From the NCBI GenBank assembly GCA_905250125.1, contig CAJNOL010000061.1:124001-188000 (forward strand): a DNA stretch of 64,000 nt, in the 5' to 3' direction. The translations under genes were made by a program, and so were the position numbers. Positions within the stretch are counted from its first letter, which is position 1; each line of letters opens with the position of its first letter. This DNA comes from Rotaria sordida. Lineage: Eukaryota > Rotifera > Eurotatoria > Philodinida > Philodinidae. This document shows, one piece after another, positions 21,304 to 35,082 of this stretch. The notes under the pieces were generated by a model. That model saw only the letters and a list, made by a program, of their open reading frames with translations. It did not search any database and was not told the DNA's origin.

Positions 21304-24300
21304 CTTGAACATAGAAAAAAAGAGAAAATAAGAATTATTATACTATTTATATATTTAAAAATATGGTATTTTTTTTTTTGCAAATAAAAACAATAAACCA
21401 AAAGAAAAAAACAAAAAGAAAAATAAACATATCAAAAGATTTATTCATCGATTATATCTGTAGATATTGGCATTGGAAAAATTGGATTTGTTAATGGTGC
21501 TAAAATGTTTTTTCTATGCTGTTTTCTCTTTGATGATGATGAGGATGATGGAAATAATGATCCATTGATATTATAGCGTCGTGCAAAATCATTCATAATA
21601 CGATTAGTTGTTTCTTTACAAATATTATTTGCATTATAAAAACTTAGAAAACCATGTGTTACATTCTGTACAATAACTACATGATGTTCAACTGATAATG
21701 AACGTAAATGACGTGCAAATGTTATTGAATCATCCAATAAAGGATCTTGATGACATGCCTGAAATGTTTAAGTATTTTATAGAAAAGAATTTTTTCACGA
21801 CAAAAAAAAAAAAAATAGAAATCGATGATTTTGGGAGAGACAAAAAAAAATACAACTACAAAAAGTGTTAGTAAAATATTAAAGAAAACTAACTTACAAT
21901 AAGATAAGTTGTTGGAAATTGTCGTAGAATATCGTCTGATGCACGTAATGGAGACATATATGGATTATTTGGTAAGGTTGATTCACGTAGTTTTCGAAGT
22001 AAACGAGCTTGACGTGAGCCCATTATATCACCTGATATACATAAATATATTAGAATAAGAATGATATTATTTTTTATTTTAATATACCTAATTGAGAATA
22101 ATATGTATCTCCTCGAATATATTCTAAATTTTTTGAAATTTGTTCATTTTTGAAAGAATTATCTGATTGAGGTACAATTTGATCGGGTGATGATATAATA
22201 TTGTCAATTTTATGTTGTTTTTCAGATAAACTATCATTCTGATTAGGAATTATAGCAGATTCTAATTCATCATGAGGAGGTTCATCATCAGATTTTATAC
22301 CAGCATAAGCAGCAAGACAACGCCAAAGAAAACCAGTATTTAATAATGGATCCATAATTGCCATCAATCGAGATGGTGACATACTAAATTATAAAATTTT
22401 TCATTTAAGAAATCTATAGAAGTGTCAAAAAAAAACAAAACAAAACCAACAGATTTTCGATCTTTTTTTCTTCTATGATACTAAGCATTGAATTCAAATT
22501 CAAATAATGATTTGAACAGACAATGAAGTTCTCTATGAAATGCATTTTATAAGAAAATTTCTGAAAAATCAAACACAATACTTTTCAATTCCTAAAAGCT
22601 TGTGTCAAAACTAGTTTTTCAGTCTATCATCTTCAAGAGCATAAAATCCTGCCTATGGCATTCCTTTAAAAGGTTATAAACATCATAGAAAATAAAAAAA
22701 TGTGTTGTTTTAGCTGATCTTTACCAATGCTATGATAAATAAATGATACTTATAACTTTTTAAGAGAATATCGTAGGAAATGCGGTAATTTCTCATTTTA
22801 GTTACGATTTTATGCTCTTTAAGAAGACACTCCTAAAAACTAATCTTTCACACAGTCTTGTGAGTAACGTGTTTGATTTTTCAAAAAACTTTCCCCTTGG
22901 AATTCATTTGATAGAGAATTTCATTAACTATTCAAGCTACTATTTAAGTATGAGAAAAATCGATAATCATTATTTAGTCAATGAACTATTTCAAATATTC
23001 ATTGGCATGTTCTGTAACTGTAAGGTTCTTATCATATATCATATATTATTACCTATAACCGAGAAGAAATGGTGTATAAAAACAAATAATTGCATCTGGT
23101 TTTCTTAATCCAGCTTCAATTGCTTTCATTGTAACAATTGTAACTAAATTACCACCGGCACTATCACCAACAAGTAAAAGTGTTTTACCAGTCCAACCAA
23201 GTTTATTTGCATTTTTTAAAACCCATGCATATGCATAGAAACATTCTTCAATAGCACGTGGAAATGGATATTCAGGTGCTAATGAATAATCAATAGATAC
23301 AATTGGTATTTCAAGACCTAATGCCCAAGGTTTTAAATAAACCTAAATAATAAAAATAAAAATAAAATTTTTCTTTTTAATATCTAGTAATTAAATAAAG
23401 AATATTTTTTGTTTTAAACATACTTCATGAGTTGTTGATGATGTTGCAATAAATCCACCACCATGTATATGTAAAAGAAGATGATCACTCATTGGTGAAA
23501 TTGTTGTTGATGATATTTCAAGATCACTTTTTTTTAATGGTAATTCATTCATACCTTCTCGTATTTCATTTGATAAAAGTTTTATATTAACAAGTTGTTT
23601 TGGTTGTTTACTACCAGAACCTGTTGAACTATCTGAACCAGCTCCAATATTTCCAGCTGCACGTTCATTTGGTTCATCAATACCAGCACTTGCTGTTGGT
23701 GGTGGAATAATAATAGAATTAATTTCAATTGGTTCAGGTCCAATTTGAAAATATTTTGATACAGTTACATTAGGTACAATATAGCGTGAACCCATTTTAA
23801 CATAATCATGATCAACAATATTCCAAAATGATTTACAAAATAAATAATCACTATCACGAAATATAGCAGCACACTATAAAGTAAAGATTTTTATTAAAAA
23901 TAAAATTAGCGAATATATTTTCTAAATGAAACCTTTTTAGCTCGTTGTTCTGGAAATAAAATATATTTAGGTGCTGTTGCAAGACTAGCAGCTGCATATG
24001 TTATTGGTCGATTATATGTTTCATGATAAGTAGCCAAACCAGCTAATAGAAAAGTAAGCATTGTTTGCATCGATGGAGCAAACTTAAATGTAAAAAATAT
24101 GTTTCAAAATAGTGCAAGTTATTTAAAAAACAAAAAACAAAAAAGTAAAATTCTGAAACAACTACAATATCGTTCTAATGAATATAATAAAAGGTATATT
24201 TCATTTCTTTTTAAGATTTATGATAACAATCGGTATGATTAATGATACATAGACTATTCCAGTTCAATGTATACAACCATAACTATTCAGTTACATCATA

Positions 24301-26053
24301 TTCATTTACATGATTGTATAATGACATTTGCTTTTTTTTTTATTAACTTAATGTGATAGGAAATGTCGGCTATTTGATTAAATTCGGATATGTATATTAA
24401 TGATATGTCGTAATTCTATGTTCTTTTTTTGTCTAACGGAAGAAGTCTCCGTAATTAATTTATTGCTTTTGTGTTTCGGAACGATGTACATGATTTAGAC
24501 TCTAATGAGTTATGAATATCATGATAGAAATTCGTACTGTTTGCTTATTGTTATCGTGATTCTGGAATTTTCACAATATTCCTCAAATCAGCGTCATCAT
24601 TCTCTCAATGGAATACTAGATAAATTGATTTTCGACTTTCAACAGGAAATTTTGTATAGACAGAAACAAGCTTAAAACGAGAATAGTTGATTGGGAATGT
24701 TTCAAATCTTTTGCATTTTCTGCTATCTTGAAATAAAAACATCGAATCTATCGATATATTAAACTATTCTAGTTAAAGCATATCTCAAATTATGTATTTT
24801 CTTATCGATTCTTACTTGAAATCCACATGTTCGACCAAAGAAATATTCTGAATCAAATGCAACCATTTTAAAATAATCAAGTTCAATATCAAGTGGTACA
24901 TGATCAGCATCGACCTAAATATAAAGAAAAGAAAAGAAAATATTAATGTAAAATTCTTAATAAAAATCAAAATTTTTTTTTTTACATACATATAATACTT
25001 TCTTTTCTGAATAATCAATCATTTTAACAGCTAATGCTATTATATGTTGCATTGCTATAAGTGCTTTTGTCCAAGATTCAAGATCTTGAAATAATCGAGA
25101 TGAATACATAAGATTAAATAAAAGACCAACACGTTTTGTATCAACTTGTCGAAGTATATCTAATGTTCGTTCACATGCTTGACCATGTGCTACAACTAAT
25201 GATCGATAACCATTAGCTTTAATCTATTGAATAAAGAAAATAAAAATTATATATTAAATTTAAAAATCTAATATTATATACTTCTGGACTATAGTCAAAA
25301 TGATGAAAATTATCTATAAGATATTGAATAAGTGGTACGGATAAATCAATTGAATGTAAAAGTTGTATTAATAAACGTTCAAATCTTCTACAAACATCTG
25401 TTTTTTGTTGAGAAAAATATCTACAATTTGTATCAGCTAAATCACGTAATTGTGTATATGTTGAATCATAATTAAATTTAAATCCAATTGTATCAGGTGT
25501 TGGTGTAGTTGGTGTTATTGATGTTGTTACTGTCTTAGAGAAACTATTTAAATTTGATGGTGTTGTTGTTGAATTACGCATTGCTGGAGATGAATTTTCA
25601 TGTAATGAATTTGAATTAGATGTTGATCGTGGAAATGATGGACTTTGAGATGATGAAATTCGTTTAGATATTGGTTTTAATAATGATGATTTTCCATTAC
25701 TATTAGTCGATACTGTATAATGACGTTTTGATGTTATATTGCGTGGTTGTTTAGATAAACAAGACATAAAACGACTAGCAGCAACAATAGGTCCCATAGG
25801 TAAACGATCAGTAATAGAACGAATTGTTCCGTCTGAAGGTGAATTTACTTCATCGTTTGAAGAAGATTCTTCATTATGATCCTTACTAAATAGCAAAACA
25901 AAAAAAAAACAAACATTAATTTATATTGAATTCAATGATATTTTGTATACACAGAATATACTTTTGAGATTGTAATAATGAAATAACTGACATAATAACA
26001 TAAAACGATAACAATCCTACTATCCATGAAATATAAAAACTAACATACAACAT
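21003..26053 (-). CDS. LIPE: Hormone-sensitive-lipase-type lipase with alternative 3' ends
   Basis: Exons 25962-26053, 25282-25885, 24990-25223, 24816-24914, 23933-24082, 23424-23873, 23053-23342, 22088-22383, 21898-22031, then terminal exon A (21441-21758) or end B (21291-21303 plus 21003-21232). Form A has 888 residues and form B 863. Residues 1-31 are hydrophobic (YVSFYISWIVGLLSFYVIM), a likely signal anchor not expected in cytosolic mammalian HSL. A Ser/Thr-rich linker follows, then the HSL N-terminal domain (ANGYRSLVVAHGQACERTL; FFGRTCGFQFAPSMQ). The catalytic domain has oxyanion HGGGF at about 530, SIDYSLAPEYPFPRA, and GDSAGG with nucleophile Ser604. MDPLLNTGFLWRCLAAYAGI and NNPYMSPLRASDD match the region around the regulatory module. 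Triad Asp788 (DPLLDD) and His818 (THGFL) come from the terminal exon. All phases agree. The family hydrolyses diacylglycerol and cholesteryl esters. Confidence 0.93.
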
Positions 26054-27605
26054 TTTGTTTTTTTTGTTTTTTTGTATTTCAAAACGGTCATTATATATAC
26101 TAACAAATTAGGAAAATAATCAAACGTCATCGGGAAAAATTAAATGACGAAAATATCATTCACAATAATATCAAAAGCAGAAGACGTTTTGGAAAACACC
26201 TGATGACGAAAGGAAGGGAAGAAAAAAAAACACATATTCATATGTATGATATGTGTCATGAATGCACTAACAGGACAGAGGTGACAAAGAAACATTAATT
26301 ATAAGTGAGCCGCTCTATAACACTAACCAAACTTTTTACTTCATTATTATGAATGAATAATATTCATATAAGAGATTGGCAAAGAAAAAAACAAAGTAAT
26401 TTGACACTTATCCAATATTGTCTATCATATTGAGAAATGACTGATTTCTGTTCTTTCTTTTTTTTTGCGTGTGTGGTGTTTGAGTCATTCCCTTAGTTAT
26501 TTTTTATTTGACAAATTTTTTTGCAACTTACTCAATTGAATTTGATACTACTATTGTTGTCATTTTGTTGATGAATCTATTTTGTATGATTACTATTGAC
26601 CACCGAGATATATTGACTATTGATTGGCACTGACGAACATTCAGGAAATTTGACATGCGTATGCACGTAATAAAGTGAAGAACAGAGAGAATATGATTCT
26701 GGCTTATTTGCTATTTTTTTTTCTTCTTTTTTTTTTTTTTTTTGGTTCGATCGTTTGATGTTTGTTGACGTTCTTTCTATTTGTCTGATGCTAATAATGA
26801 TCTACAGTCAGCAAAAAAAAAAAAAAAGAATATTAACCCAAATGACACAACAACAACCGTAAAAATAAAAAGAAGAAAGACCAATATAAGTTGTTATGAC
26901 AGTAATTCTTTATTGATTCATCCTTTAATACGATTCAATGTCGAGATAGATCGAGTCTAGTACTACTAGAGGGAAATGCGTGCAAACAGAAAAGGAAATA
27001 TATACATATAAAAAACATAATAAAACGATAAATTGATTTCTTTATTATTTTCGTATCATTTGAAGATCTATATGAATATCAAAAAAGATTGCCAATTTAT
27101 TTTCATGTCAAAAATTAATGAAGAAGGAAATAAAAGTAAATATCACAAGACAAGATTCTTTTCTTAAAAATACGATTCGTTAATATCTGATATTAAAATA
27201 ATAAAAAACAATCTTTACATTTTTTTTTTTTTTGTTTTTCCCATTGTCGATCCAATACCTATTTAAAAATATGTTTTTCAAACTGTAATAAATATTCATT
27301 ACCCATTTTTGAAAAAAAAATCAATTAAATTCACAACAAATATTAGTTATAAAATTAAACAAAAACTCAATAATAATCTTTTCGATAGATGTCACTAAAT
27401 ACAAGATAAAATTTTTCTTTAATTCAAAAACAATACAATGATTTGAGATATTTAATATTTGAATTTCTATTAAAATACAATCGAATATTGAGCTTTTCAA
27501 AAATGAAATTTATTTTCATATGTAATAAAAAGAAAAAATTTTAAATTGATTAAAAAATTCTATGATTTAATAGTTAGACAAAAAAAAAAACAACGTAGTT
27601 GTAAA
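26054..27605. other. Upstream region of the lipase gene and 3' flank of the EF-hand gene
   Basis: No exon recognised. Long T and A runs occur (for example 26729-26744 and 26815-26827). The part near 26054-26700 is the likely promoter/5' UTR of the lipase; the part below 27605 is 3' UTR and spacer of the EF-hand gene. Confidence 0.45.
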
Positions 27606-28394
27606 TTATATTTGTCCTGCAAAAATACCAGCAAATTCTAAATAATAAGAGAAAAAAAACAACAACAACATTGTTTATACTATTATTTATAATAATCATT
27701 TTTGAAAATTACCATCAAACGTTATTCGTCCATCTTTATCATTATCAATTTCTGCAATCATTTCATCAAGTTCTTCTTTTGTTAATTTCATATCATCACT
27801 TCCACTTGTTATTACACGCATAATTATTCGTAATTCTGTACTATCAATTAATCCATTATTATCTGTATCGATAGAACTAAATATTTCACGTAATTCATTT
27901 CTAGCATCAATATCTCGAGTTTTTTGTAATATAGACATTATAATTAAAAATTGATTACAATCAATTAAATTATTTCCTATAGAAAAATAAATTTATTTTA
28001 GAATATATATATATATTTAATATTTAAAAATCAAACCTTCATCAATAATATGATCAATTAAATATTGAATTTCATTATCAGTTGGATTAAATTCCAATGA
28101 ACGAATTAGATAATTTAATTCTTTTAAACTTATTAAACCATCTTCATCACGATCTTGTAAATTAAATGCTTGTTTATATTCTATATAAAAATCATCAAAT
28201 TCTATTAAGATATAATATATGTATGAATATACATGTAGTTTCTTACCAATTTCTTGTTCATGTGTTAAAGCTTCACCCTTAATAAAAATACAAAAAAAAA
28301 AACAAATATTTGAATCATTGATATTAAACAATAACAACAACTAATATCTTACTGTTAAAATAGATTTGCCTTGTGAATTTGTAACTTCTGTCAT
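27606..28394 (-). CDS. Calmodulin-like EF-hand calcium-binding protein
   Basis: Five exons (28353-28394, 28247-28277, 28037-28180, 27713-27976, 27606-27637) sum to 513 nt, 170 residues. After a short head (MTEVTNSQGKSILTGEALTH) come four EF-hands in two pairs. Loops 1, 3 and 4 look canonical: DRDEDGLISLKE, DTDNNGLIDSTE and DNDKDGRITFDE. Loop 2 (DEGNNLIDCNQF) is degenerate and probably weak or silent. EYKQAFNLQDRDEDG and TKEELDEMIAEIDNDKDG echo calmodulin, but the head, the extended linker (ILQKTRDIDARNELREIF) and the end FAGIFAGQI differ, so it is not calmodulin itself. The type is a calmodulin/troponin-C-like sensor of unknown target. It lies about 1 kb downstream of fibrillarin on the same strand. 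Exon 1 is 42 nt and exon 2 only 31 nt. Confidence 0.9.
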
Positions 28395-29450
28395 AGAACC
28401 TTGTTTTTTTTTTTCTTTATTTTGTATCGAAGAATGACGAATATAATACGAAGCCAATTCAACGTAGAATAATGAAAAAAAAAAGTTACTAACATCGAAA
28501 TTAATATTCAAATCAGAGGCAGCTTTATTTTTTTTTTCACAAGAAATGAAAACTTGTATTACATTAAAATACAAAATAATAATTCTAATGTTCACTTTTT
28601 ATATTTTATTAAAACTTAATCTATAAGTTATATGTACATTAATCAGTATAAACCACTCTTTAAAAAGTAAAGTAGACGCGCATAGTCAATTTAAAAATCT
28701 TCAACAAATAGTTGCACTACTTCATGTAAATATTATTATAATCCAAAATATTATGTCGGTCATTTCCTCTTATAATTCAAAAGTTGTTGTCAAATGTAGA
28801 AATATTTCTAAAATATTCAACCAACTTATGAACATTTTAGCAATCCATGTAATTCTAACAGAAAATCAACCGATAGTAGTTTGATACTTAAACGATCAAC
28901 TATCTTTTGATAACCATTCTACCGCAGTATTCCGGTTATTTTTCTCCGACTGGCATTCTACTCTGTGTATATCGTCGGTATGGTTAAATATGTTACCTTG
29001 CAGAGACAATCGTCCGGATGAAAGCATGAATGATATAGAATTCAATTAAAAACACTTAGTAGAAAGCTAATCTCGAGAAACAATGACCAGTTAAGACACA
29101 TCGAGTATTTATTACCCTTATAAAATATATTTTGTTGAACTTAATTACAAAATAGTGTTCACTTTGATTGCCGATAAGATCGATATTATTTACTTTTAAA
29201 CAAAAATTTTTCAATTTAAAACGATATTCAAATAGAAAAACATGAATATCTATTTGTTTTGAAATTATTGTATAATTTCTCTTTTGATTTTTTGTTTCTC
29301 AAAAGTCTTCATTAAGAATAAAAAGATTAGTTTTTGTTTTTTCAAATGTATGTTTGTTATTTTTAATCAACAACAAGAACAACAAAAACGGTACAAATAA
29401 CAGGCATAAATTGCCTACACAAAATTGTTGAACATATAACATTAATGTTA
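28395..29450. other. Spacer between EF-hand start and fibrillarin stop
   Basis: AT-rich sequence without a recognised exon. It must contain the fibrillarin 3' UTR and the promoter/5' UTR of the EF-hand gene. Confidence 0.45.
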
Positions 29451-31139
29451 TTATTCTTCCATTGATTCTTTTTTTTCATTTTCATCTTTATTCTTGCTTT
29501 TACCAATAGGTCTAAAAATAAAAACAAAAAAAAAAAAGGAAAAATTATTCGAATATTAAAAAAAAAAGAATATTTATCATTACCGATAAAGACCAACAAC
29601 AACCGCATGATCACGTTCATATGGTTCTAATGTAAGTTGTTCTTTTGGTTTAAGTTTTTCACTTTGAAGTTTTTTAACTTCACCAGCAAATACAGCTTCT
29701 GGTGCTGCTGTTGAATCAATACAACTTGCCTATACGACAAAAAAAAAAAACAAACAAAGTCATTCAACAAAAATATAAATCTTTTTCTTATTTTTACTTT
29801 AATTGAAATAACAAAATGTCCACCATTTTTCAAAAAATGATGTGCATTAAGTGCAAGAATACGTGCTTGATCCGGTTGTGCAACATCTGCAAATATTGTA
29901 TCAACCATACCTACAGAAAAAAAGGATAATATTGCTTAGTTAAAAAAAAAAAGTGCATTTATTTTCCAACCAATAAGCATTCGATATTTATGCGGATGAC
30001 GTGCATCTTCAATAATTGGAATAATATTAGTTCGTTTCTTTGCAACATTTAATAAATCACGACCAGATCGATGAGAAAATTCAACTGCATAAACAAGTCC
30101 ATCCTTAATAGAAATAAAATATATTATAAAATTAAATTAAATTAAAAATCAAATACATACTGGTCCAACAATATCAGATACATGAGATACAGTTGTACCA
30201 CTTGCTGCACCAAGATAAAGAACTTTTGTACCTGGTGGCATATGAATATTATCAACACCACTTAGAATTGCAGCACCTAATTTTGAACGAAATGGATTCC
30301 ATACACGATATTCAATTTTTTCTTGATTTTCTCCCTACAGAACAAAAAATCTTTTATTTATTTATTTGAAAACTTATGAAACAAAGATTATACATCAGAA
30401 CTAATACGTTTTTCACCATAAACACTTTCACCAACAACCATATTTTTAGTTAATAACATATCATCATCTCTTGATCGAGCGATAAATACGCCTATAGAGA
30501 AGAAAAAAAAACGATATATTATAATAGAAAAAAAGGTATTACAAAAGATAATAAACTCACCAGGATGACGATGTGGTTCAACAACAATTTTTTTTCCACC
30601 ACCACCCATACCGCCTTATGATATAAAATACATATCATCAATAAATTTGACCAAAAATCTTTTAATTACCTCTACCACCACCACGACCACCGCCACCTCG
30701 GCCACCACCACCTCGGCCACCGCCTAAGAAAAATAATTTATCTAAATTAAAGTAAATTTCAGATAAAATACTCACGTCCACCACGTACACCACCGCCGCG
30801 TGTACCTATTAATTGTACTATTTATTAAAATTCCTTATTATTCAAAAATCTTACCACCACGACCTCGGTCACCACCTAAATAAATAAAAAAACATAAAAC
30901 AAATACACGAATGAATTTAAAGTCCTACCTCGTCCACCACGAAAACCACCGCGATCACCACCTCCTATAGAAAAATTGATTTATTTAAATTGATTAACAA
31001 AACTAAACTAATTTACCTCTTCCGCGTCCTCCACCACCGCCACGACCACCACGAAAATCTATTTTAATAAAGAATTCATTTATTAAGAATTTTTTTTTTG
31101 TTTGCTTGTCATTTGAATTTTACCTGATCGACCCATCAT
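29451..31139 (-). CDS. FBL: Fibrillarin, rRNA 2'-O-methyltransferase of box C/D snoRNPs
   Basis: Thirteen exons (31124-31139, 31017-31058, 30929-30964, 30855-30875, 30776-30805, 30670-30723, 30561-30614, 30394-30491, 30161-30334, 29971-30103, 29798-29910, 29584-29729, 29451-29511) total 978 nt, 325 residues; human has 321. Residues 1 to about 84 are a Gly/Arg-rich (GAR) domain starting [14 protein letters not shown]. The methyltransferase domain follows: [47 protein letters not shown]. The AdoMet-binding segment is [20 protein letters not shown], then [39 protein letters not shown] and [17 protein letters not shown]. The last residues ([17 protein letters not shown]) extend beyond the usual end and are acidic/basic. 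It acts in the nucleolus, guided by snoRNAs in pre-rRNA processing. The GAR domain is spread over six small exons that each have phase 1 at both ends. Confidence 0.97.
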
Positions 31140-34100
31140 GTTAATTTAGATTATCTAAATAATAATCTTAAATAGATACGTTGATGAAGTATTTAAAGAA
31201 GAACTCGTGCCACTCAATAGAAACGATGAAATTAAATTAAGTAATCTCAAATGGTTTTTCACAAAGGTATGTATCTACCAATCAATGTTCGATCGAAAAA
31301 TTCTCATGTTGAACGAAGAATATTTTTGAACATTTCGTCTTTTAGACCTCTATTAGTTTTAAAAAGAAAAATTCTTGTTTGAAATTAATTAAAAAAAATA
31401 AACAACAATAAATTTCATTTTTTTTTCATTTGAAATAATAGGTGACGCTAGTTATAGCTAACGAGAAAATTTTTCATCATAGAACCACGTAAATCATAGT
31501 ATTTCTCGAAATCTTTACTTTTGCCCATGCGTATCATTAAAAATTTTAATTACATTATGACTTATCCTATTCTTTTTACGGCACACATGATATCAAAGAT
31601 TGAAATGTTTCGTCTAATATCATTTTCAATTCAATCAATCTCATATAAAGTTGTTCTTGATAAGTCACTATAGTTAAAAAATAGGATTCAACTACAACGA
31701 TAATGATAATTAGTTGTTCGTTCAAATTATCAATTAAAAATAGAGAATCAACTTGTTCAAATGTACTCATATGTTCAAAATCTTTTATTTCTTCTATATA
31801 TATATATATATTCGATTTACCTTCAAAAGTTTAGTTTCTTTACTTCTTCGCAAAACTATAATGTCTATTACAGATAGTAAGAATGAAAATTTCTGCCAAT
31901 TCATAGTGATGATTTCTAATAGTAGCAAAGATTGTACATGAGGTAAAATAAATAATCCACGGCACATTTTAACTTTCACGTATGTCAAAGTTATGATATT
32001 ATAATCAGAATTTGTTGAAACAAAGGCAATGGTTAACATATACTTCAAGCTGATATTAACTATCAATACTTCACAAATGTTGTCAATTTTACATATAATA
32101 TGTTACACAAAAGTATTTAGATTACTTCTAACATAATCATTGAGTTACTCTATACTTAAATAGATAAAATATTTTGTGTCTAACGCAAAATTTTGATTGA
32201 TCGATTAATACTGATTTCTACATAGTACGTTTGCCGTTATTTTCACTTTGGTTTTCAAACGATGTAAATGATTATAAATTATAATTTCATTCTAGTTTGA
32301 ACTATTAGGATATCACATGTCATCAATGTATATAGCCATTGATTATTATTCTCAATAGTTGTTAGATGGTACTTTATTCAGGAATGTGATTTAATGATCA
32401 TTCTTAGTTTGCTACACAAATATTTGATGATGTTTTGATTAAAAGATATTAAAATCTAAGATGTACAATCCGTTGAATGTATCTTGTTAAAAAACTGAGT
32501 ATCATTCACATATGGATTCAGCTGTTTCATCTTAATACACTTTCTTATATCACAATTGACTTTGTCTGATTGACGAAAACTATTAGAAAAAAATAGTTAC
32601 CTTTCCTCTATTAATGTATACTTCGAATGTAATATTTACAAATGCTCATCTGTTAAATTCTTTACATTATTCAGTTAGAAGACGATATTTACACAGTTCG
32701 TTATAAGCTGATATTTGTAAATGAAGCAATTCACATATTTCACTCTGTCTTCGAGTAGTTTGGATTTGAGTAATTCTTCTTATTCATTGTTATGTATTAA
32801 TCAATTATACAATGCTTATTACACACGGAAACTGTATAGCTCAATTAAGTACCTATCAATTATTTATTATCGTTTGAAATTTAGTCCTAGGTTTCTTGGT
32901 TTTAATACTCATTATTATGAATATTCATGCAGATAAAAAAACAAATAACATCATTTGATAATCAACATCAATCTCCGCTTCAACAGATATGATAGAAAAT
33001 AGATCGACCAATAATTCAAATAATGTTTGTTCAATGTTTGATATTCATGCTCATCACTAGTGCTTATTCTATAGTTTTGTTTTAGAATTTAATGACACTC
33101 ACTACAATGCAAGATGCATTTCAAACAGCAGTAATAATATTAATTATAAGTATGGTTAACTGTATAAGTATTGCAATTCTCTATTTTAGCTTCTATGTAA
33201 AGTAACGGAAAAAAGTTTGACAATAGTAAATACGATATAATCGTGTTTATTATGTTTGGTTCGACACAACAAGTAATTATGCTATTTCTAAGAAGATTAT
33301 TTTGAAAGAGCAAAATGAATCTTGTGTAGTCTTCTCAGGCATAAACCCCCGACTGTTCATGAACTTTCAGATGAAGTTATTTCAGAGTAGATAAACATCT
33401 TATGTCAAGGTCATTTTGTTCTTTCCAATGATCTCCTTAGAAATACCATGATTGCTTGTAGTGTCGAATCAAGTATGATAAATATGAGGATGTAGTATTT
33501 ATTGTTAAACTTATATCCACCACTGTATTCTCTATTGTTATTTTTCACCAAAGAAAACAGTATAAAAAGAATATCTAATGAATTGATTCTTGTTTTGGTA
33601 TTAACTTCCTGTTCGAATAATGATAAAAGGATAAGAACGAAAAGAAAGTGTCAGGTCATATACAGACATAAAAGCTAAATGAGAGACATCTGCTATTTTT
33701 ATACATCTACTATGACGAGTCATGGATATATTCTTTGTTGATAAATAAAAGAAGAAAAATATAATAGATCTCAATCTTCTATATCTAATACATTTATAAT
33801 AGAAAAAAAAACAGCATCTTTAGTTTGGATGATACATTTGTACGAAATTATGTTATTTTGTTAATAACAAATAGAATAAATGTAATAGGCAAAAGTCAAT
33901 CAAGAGTAGAAAAAATATTTATCTTTACCGATAAAGGATATAATTTTTATCCGACTATATAACGTACGTTTTTGATTTTATACAAATCAGGTTGTTGTCA
34001 AATACTTTAGAATGTTGAAAATAATAAAAAAGACGACTATTTAAAATTGAGTATTTTAAAGTTGAACTAAGACATTGTTTCATCTTTTGCAACATTCTAA

Positions 34101-35082
34101 ATTTTTTTAGTGATTTAGAAAAAAATCTGAATATATTTTTTGTAGAAACTAATATTGATATTATATCATACATAAAATATTAAATTATTAACAATAAATC
34201 TCTTCAACACAATTAACTCAAATCTCGACTTCTGTTTACAATATTTTGTTGTTTGATTGATATTCAGTGTTTTAATTGTTTCAATTAACATGCATGACTT
34301 TTGATGAGTTAAATGCTAAAAAAATTTGATCTAAGAGTAAACTATAAAATAAATTAATACAATTAGATATCAATCTATTTTTCATATAATATCAGTAATG
34401 AAAACTTTTCATTCAAAACTAATAATCAATATTTATTAATAATAAACTATCCTACAAGTATCTGCATATAAAACCGTTGAAAAATTCTCTCTGAAGAATC
34501 TTGTACTCAAACTGTTACTTTCTATTTTGAGTGCAGACGTCAAAGATTATATTAATCAGTGAGTCTTTACCCCAAACCAGAGATTGATAGGAGCAAAGCT
34601 ATTTGCTACGCCTTTTTTTTACAAATAAGAAGCAATTTTCTTTGTTTGCGAGAAAGATATTCTCTGTTATCTTATCATAGGACAAGGACAAACAAAAGGC
34701 ATCAAAAATCAAGTAAGAACAACATAGAACAAAATACATTATACTTCTTGATATGTGACGGTACCAATTTTTGTATTAAATAGTTTTATTAAAGATAATA
34801 TGCCAATATGTTTATATATATATATATATATATATACTTTATTCACTATTAATTTTCTCTACATGAAATAGTGATGATTATTTTTGAATGTTGTTTAGAG
34901 GGTGTTGAATTTGACCTACCAGCTTTTTCTTTAATCATATATATCGCACGACGATTTTGCGTTCTGTTTTTGTTGACGTCGAACAGCCTCGATAAAAAAA
35001 GAGTAGGTAAATGTGTTGTGGAAAGAAACAACCACGTGCTTCTTGATTATTATATGTACGTAACCAAATCAACGAAAACAAT
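31140..35082. other. 3.9-kb gene-poor stretch between divergent genes
   Basis: Separates fibrillarin (-) from the mitochondrial carrier (+). No exon was recognised; the open stretches are AT-rich noise. A (TA)n run lies at about 34815-34837. Promoters of both flanking genes should lie near the two ends. Confidence 0.45.
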
